From: an uncultured Caryophanales bacterium
GTDB taxonomy: Bacteria > Bacillota_I > Bacilli_A > Izemoplasmatales > Hujiaoplasmataceae
Direction: 5' to 3'
DNA: 8,474 nt
NCBI GenBank assembly: GCA_937958685.1
Contig: CALGNF010000038.1
Span: forward strand, 1-8,474
The translations under genes and the position numbers were made by a program. The notes under the pieces were generated by a model. It did no database searches. It had not been told where the DNA came from and saw only the letters and a program-made list of their open reading frames with translations. Of this stretch, positions 6,097-8,474 are shown in pieces (position 1 is the first letter of the stretch; each line of letters opens with the position of its first letter).

Positions 6097-6735
6097 TTGG
6101 ATTTTCTGTACGATCTTCTGGAACGGCTCACCCAGTTCATCAGCGATAATCCCTGGTTCGCACCGCTCAGCGCGGTGCTCTTGCCATTTATTGAAGCGCT
6201 CGTCCCCTCGCTGCCACTCACCGTCCTGATCGGTTTCAATCTCAACCTGATGGCGGGGGTCTTCGGGAGAATGGAAGGAACGCTCCTGACGGTCGTGCTC
6301 TCGACGGTGGGGTCGTTTCTCGGGATGTTGCTGATTTTTGTCTTGATCAGGCTGACGCTTGCGCCATATTTCGCCCGCAAGGTCCAAGAGAACAAGTACG
6401 GCAAGCTGTTCCTCGATGTCGTCGAGGGGCCCAAGCTGTTTCCGATCCTCATCCTGATGTCGAATCCGTTCCTCCCGTCCTCGATCATCAACTACGTCCT
6501 GAGCCTCACGCGCACCAAGTTCTCCCGCTATGTCTTTCTCACCCTGACATCCCGGCTGATCATCATCCTCTTTCTCATCTTCCTTGGCAGCATCTTCGAC
6601 ATCCAAAGCCATCCCCTGAACATTCTCTGGCTGTTTCTCTTCTATACCGGCATGTTCGGCATCTGGTATCTTTGGTATCACCGGCATTCCCGAAAGCGGG
6701 GCCAAGATACCGCATTTCCCGAGGAAAAGCACTGA
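6097..6735 (+). CDS. VTT-domain (TVP38/TMEM64/DedA-like) membrane protein
   Basis: A 212-residue inner-membrane protein with roughly five hydrophobic stretches (about 21-57 as a re-entrant/helix region, 62-88, 113-135, 145-166, 174-193). It shows VTT-type features: Glu33 with Pro37 and Pro40 in FIEALVPSLP, a G72xxxG76 helix-packing motif, and SNPFLPSSIINYVLSLT at 122-138, which resembles the second re-entrant loop of the family. Some DedA/VTT proteins move undecaprenyl phosphate or phospholipids across the membrane and affect membrane potential, but the substrate here is not evident. The family match is by motif and topology only. A TTG start at 6097 is used because AAGGAGG (6083-6089) is seven bases upstream and no ATG fits. 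The basic, hydrophilic tail (after about 195) should be cytoplasmic. No separate promoter is obvious, so it may depend on read-through from gap. Confidence 0.7.
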   Translation: MDFLYDLLERLTQFISDNPWFAPLSAVLLPFIEALVPSLPLTVLIGFNLNLMAGVFGRMEGTLLTVVLSTVGSFLGMLLIFVLIRLTLAPYFARKVQENKYGKLFLDVVEGPKLFPILILMSNPFLPSSIINYVLSLTRTKFSRYVFLTLTSRLIIILFLIFLGSIFDIQSHPLNILWLFLFYTGMFGIWYLWYHRHSRKRGQDTAFPEEKH

Positions 6736-6751
6736 TTTGGTGCTTTTTTTT
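6725..6751 (+). terminator. Terminator overlapping the end of the VTT-protein gene
   Basis: AAAAGCAC (6725-6732) pairs with GTGCTTTT (6740-6747), 7-base loop, T-run 6744-6751. The last Lys and His codons form the 5' arm and the TGA stop begins the loop, so a ribosome finishing the gene would cover the hairpin. Confidence 0.88.
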
Positions 6752-6760
6752 GGGCGCGTA

Positions 6761-6769
6761 TGATATAAT
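6761..6769 (+). promoter_or_regulatory. Promoter of the Xaa-Pro aminopeptidase gene (extended -10)
   Basis: TGA-TATAAT is a perfect extended -10 box. The expected -35 region falls in the T-run of the preceding terminator and has no good TTGACA match, so activity would rely on the extended element. Confidence 0.65.
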
Positions 6770-6796
6770 TAATCAAAAGATTTCGAGGTGACGTTT

Positions 6797-8068
6797 ATGA
6801 ACAAGACAGTCTTCCAATCCCATCGCCAGGCGTTTTTGGCCCAGATGACGGCGCCGTCGTTTGCGTTGATTTTTTCCGGCATCGCCCCCCACAAATCCAA
6901 CGACCAGCTCTATCCGTTCGTCACCGACCGGAATTTCTACTATCTTACCGGCCTCGAACGCGAAAACTTCACCCTGCTGCTCGTCAAGGGTGCCAAGGTC
7001 GCCAAGGAGTTCCTCTTCATCGAAGAGCCCAGCGACTACGCCACCAAGTGGCTTGGCAAGCGCATGACCAAAGACGAGGCGGAAGCGGTCTCGGGGATTG
7101 CCGGCGAGAACATCAAACTGAACCAGGAACTGCGGGACTTTCTCTACCATGCCGTGCTCTCCGATTCCCGCAAGGCCCTGATCGAGATGCCCAAGGCGCT
7201 TTATCTCGACCTCTTCCGGGCCAAGCCCTACGCCAGGGCGAAAAGCATGAAGGCGACCGCTGAACTGCGCGAGGCCTATCCCGAACTTGCGGTCGTGAAT
7301 GCCAACGAGATCCTCTATGCGCTGCGGGCCGTGAAGGGCAAGGAAGAGATCGCCATGATCGAGCAGGCAATCGCCTATACCAAGATCGGCATCGAGGCTG
7401 TGATGGCCAACGCCAAAGCCGGCGTCAACGAGCGCCACTTTGAAGCGCTTTTCGATTTCACGATCAAACTCCACGGCAGCGACGGATGCGCTTTCAACAC
7501 GATTGTAGCCTCGGGCAAGCACGCGGCCGTGCTCCATTACGAGGACAACAACAAGGACGTCCCGGACGGCGATCTCGTGCTGATCGATCTGGGAGCGCTC
7601 TCTGGTCCCTATGCGGCCGACATCACCCGGACCTTCCCCGTAAGCGGCAAATTCACCGAGCGGCAAAAACAGCTCTACACGATTGTCCTTGAGGTGAACA
7701 AGAAGACGATGGCGATGGTCAAACCCGGCGTGATGATCGCCGAGTTGAACCAATTCGCCAAAACGGAACTGGCCAATGGCCTTTTGAAACTGGGCATGAT
7801 CCAGGATGCGGCCGAGATCGACAAGTACTACTACCATTCGGTGAGCCACTACTTAGGCCTCGACGTCCATGACGTCGGCACTTATCAGGTGCCGCTCGTT
7901 GCGGGCATGGTGGTCACGATCGAGCCGGGTCTCTATGTGGAGACTGAAGGCATCGGCATCCGCATCGAGGATGACGTGCTGGTCACAAAAGACGGCTATC
8001 GCAACTTAAGCGAGGCCATCGACAAGGAAATCAGTGACATCGAGGAATTGATGGCACTCAACAACTGA
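6797..8068 (+). CDS. pepP: Xaa-Pro aminopeptidase, M24B family
   Basis: Cytoplasmic dimetal aminopeptidase that removes an N-terminal residue preceding proline. The 423 residues have an AMP_N-type N-terminal domain (about 3-140, including DRNFYYLTGLE) and a C-terminal pita-bread domain. All five metal ligands are present: Asp264 in IDLGA, Asp275 in ADITRT, His351 in SHYLGLDVHD, Glu376 in IEPGLY and Glu391 in RIEDDV; the conserved VLHYEDNN is upstream of these. ATG 6797 is preceded by GAGGTG with six bases between; the in-frame GTG at 6788 overlaps this ribosome site and is unlikely. The next gene, recD2, starts ten bases after the stop with no terminator, so they are probably co-transcribed. 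It complements PepF in peptide breakdown. An M24 prolidase is the main alternative, but the AMP_N domain favours an aminopeptidase. Confidence 0.92.
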   Translation: MNKTVFQSHRQAFLAQMTAPSFALIFSGIAPHKSNDQLYPFVTDRNFYYLTGLERENFTLLLVKGAKVAKEFLFIEEPSDYATKWLGKRMTKDEAEAVSGIAGENIKLNQELRDFLYHAVLSDSRKALIEMPKALYLDLFRAKPYARAKSMKATAELREAYPELAVVNANEILYALRAVKGKEEIAMIEQAIAYTKIGIEAVMANAKAGVNERHFEALFDFTIKLHGSDGCAFNTIVASGKHAAVLHYEDNNKDVPDGDLVLIDLGALSGPYAADITRTFPVSGKFTERQKQLYTIVLEVNKKTMAMVKPGVMIAELNQFAKTELANGLLKLGMIQDAAEIDKYYYHSVSHYLGLDVHDVGTYQVPLVAGMVVTIEPGLYVETEGIGIRIEDDVLVTKDGYRNLSEAIDKEISDIEELMALNN

Positions 8069-8077
8069 GGCCGATCG

Positions 8078-8429
8078 ATGCCGTTTGTCGAAGGATCGCT
8101 CAGCCAATACCTCTTCTATAACGAAGAAAGCGCCTATTCGGTGCTCAAAATCGAGATCATCGACACCGATGATCCCAGGATTGCCAGGTATGAACCCACA
8201 ATCGTCGTTTGTGGGTTTTTCCCCCGTTTGGATATGCATCAGTCCTACCGCTTCCACGGCGAGCTCGCCGAGCATCCCAAGTATGGACTCCAATTCAACG
8301 CCCAGAGTTTTGAAAGCGCCCAGAAGACGGTGTCCGGGCTCGTCGATTACCTGTCCTCGGATCTCTTCAAGGGCATCGGTCCGAAAACCGCGCAGGCGAT
8401 CGTCGACCTGCTGGGCGAAAGCGCGCTGG
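8078..8429 (+). CDS. recD2: RecD2-type DNA helicase, N-terminal fragment
   Basis: RecD2 (YrrC in Bacillus) is a 5'-3' superfamily 1 helicase involved in replication-fork maintenance and recombination without RecBC. Only the first 117 of roughly 720-800 residues are present because the library insert ends at 8429. The visible part is the N-terminal OB-like domain: LSQYLFYNEESAYSVLKIE, then VVCGFFPRL and HPKYGLQF, followed by YLSSDLFKGIGPKTAQAIV (91-109), the start of the helix-hairpin-helix region. The helicase motifs lie beyond the end. The ATG at 8078 has GAGG (8067-8070) overlapping the pepP stop, seven bases upstream. The terminal residues EIGRAHV in a naive translation come from the adapter. 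A terminator-like hairpin lies within the coding region at 8193-8220. Confidence 0.93.
8193..8220 (+). terminator. Terminator-like hairpin inside recD2
   Basis: AACCCACAA (8193-8201) and TTGTGGGTT (8209-8217) form a perfect 9-bp stem with a 7-base loop, ending in five T residues (8216-8220). It has the shape of an intrinsic terminator but sits about 39 codons into recD2, in the stretch encoding EPTIVVCGFF. The T-run is short, so it may only cause pausing. Active translation would mask it. Confidence 0.4.
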
Positions 8430-8474
8430 AGATCGGAAGAGCACACGTCTGAACTCCAGTCACCGAATACGATC
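8430..8474 (+). other. Illumina TruSeq index adapter (artefact)
   Basis: AGATCGGAAGAGCACACG through CTCCAGTCAC (8430-8463) is the TruSeq read-2 adapter, followed by an 8-base sample index, CGAATACG (8464-8471), and the first bases of the P7 tail. It is not genomic. It yields the spurious protein end EIGRAHV on the plus strand and the false start MCSSDL on the minus strand. Confidence 0.99.

Noticed and set aside
5354..6732. Two long minus-strand frames opposite gap and the VTT-protein gene
   Set aside because: Both lie opposite well-supported genes, are rich in charged residues as expected from antisense codons, and lack ribosome sites.
6773..7849. Long open frame of 358 codons on the minus strand opposite pepP
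   Set aside because: Exact antisense of a gene with all M24 metal ligands; composition is that of a GC-rich shadow frame, and no ribosome site or family motif is seen.
46..8429. Possible mobile element, defence island, CRISPR array or chimeric join
   Set aside because: I saw no transposase, repeat array, attachment-site repeats or abrupt change in codon use; every gene is a housekeeping family with intact flanking signals.
8006..8446. Minus-strand frame starting MCSSDL
   Set aside because: The start is reverse-complement adapter sequence and the rest is antisense to recD2 and pepP.

Overview
This window is a metagenome-style long fragment rather than a clean piece of chromosome. The first 45 bases and the last 45 bases are Illumina TruSeq adapter sequence, so the biological insert is 46..8429 and the genes at both ends are cut by the library. 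The insert carries ten protein genes, all of recognisable families. The gene set is a Trp T-box leader ahead of trpS, an HPr with both His15 and Ser46, an Spx regulator with a CxxC switch, RecD2 and PepF-type peptidases. This points to Bacillota, and I infer the Bacilli branch near Erysipelotrichia/Mollicutes relatives. The coding GC is clearly above 50%, which is unusual for that branch, while the promoters are AT-rich. TGA is used as a normal stop codon (for example in the ATGA overlap at 980..983), so this is not a code-4 mollicute. A family I pyrophosphatase also fits a lineage other than Bacillus, whose enzyme is family II.

Layout. 46..460 (-): inorganic pyrophosphatase, 3' end missing. 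576..1243 (+): a two-gene operon of a membrane-anchored EIIB-like protein without the phospho-cysteine, overlapping ptsH (HPr), closed by a strong terminator. 1285..2283 (-): trpS, whose last codons are encoded by that same terminator. 2301..2506 (-): Trp-specific T-box leader. 2520..4286 (-): pepF. 4399..4854 (+): spx, divergent from pepF with -35 elements overlapping on one palindrome. 5036..6046 (+): gap. 6097..6735 (+): VTT/TVP38-type membrane protein. 6797..8068 (+): M24 Xaa-Pro aminopeptidase. 8078..8429 (+): N-terminus of recD2.

The genes are housekeeping: pyrophosphate removal, PTS carbon signalling, tRNA-Trp charging with amino-acid sensing, peptide turnover by two peptidases, redox stress control, glycolysis, and DNA repair. 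Most units are single genes with their own extended -10 promoter and their own hairpin terminator. I found no mobile element, CRISPR array, tRNA, rRNA or defence system. I do not see a wholly new system. The most distinctive features are the cysteine-less EIIB domain coupled to HPr, the four-cysteine tail on Spx, the very tight packing of promoters and terminators into neighbouring genes, and a terminator-like hairpin inside recD2.
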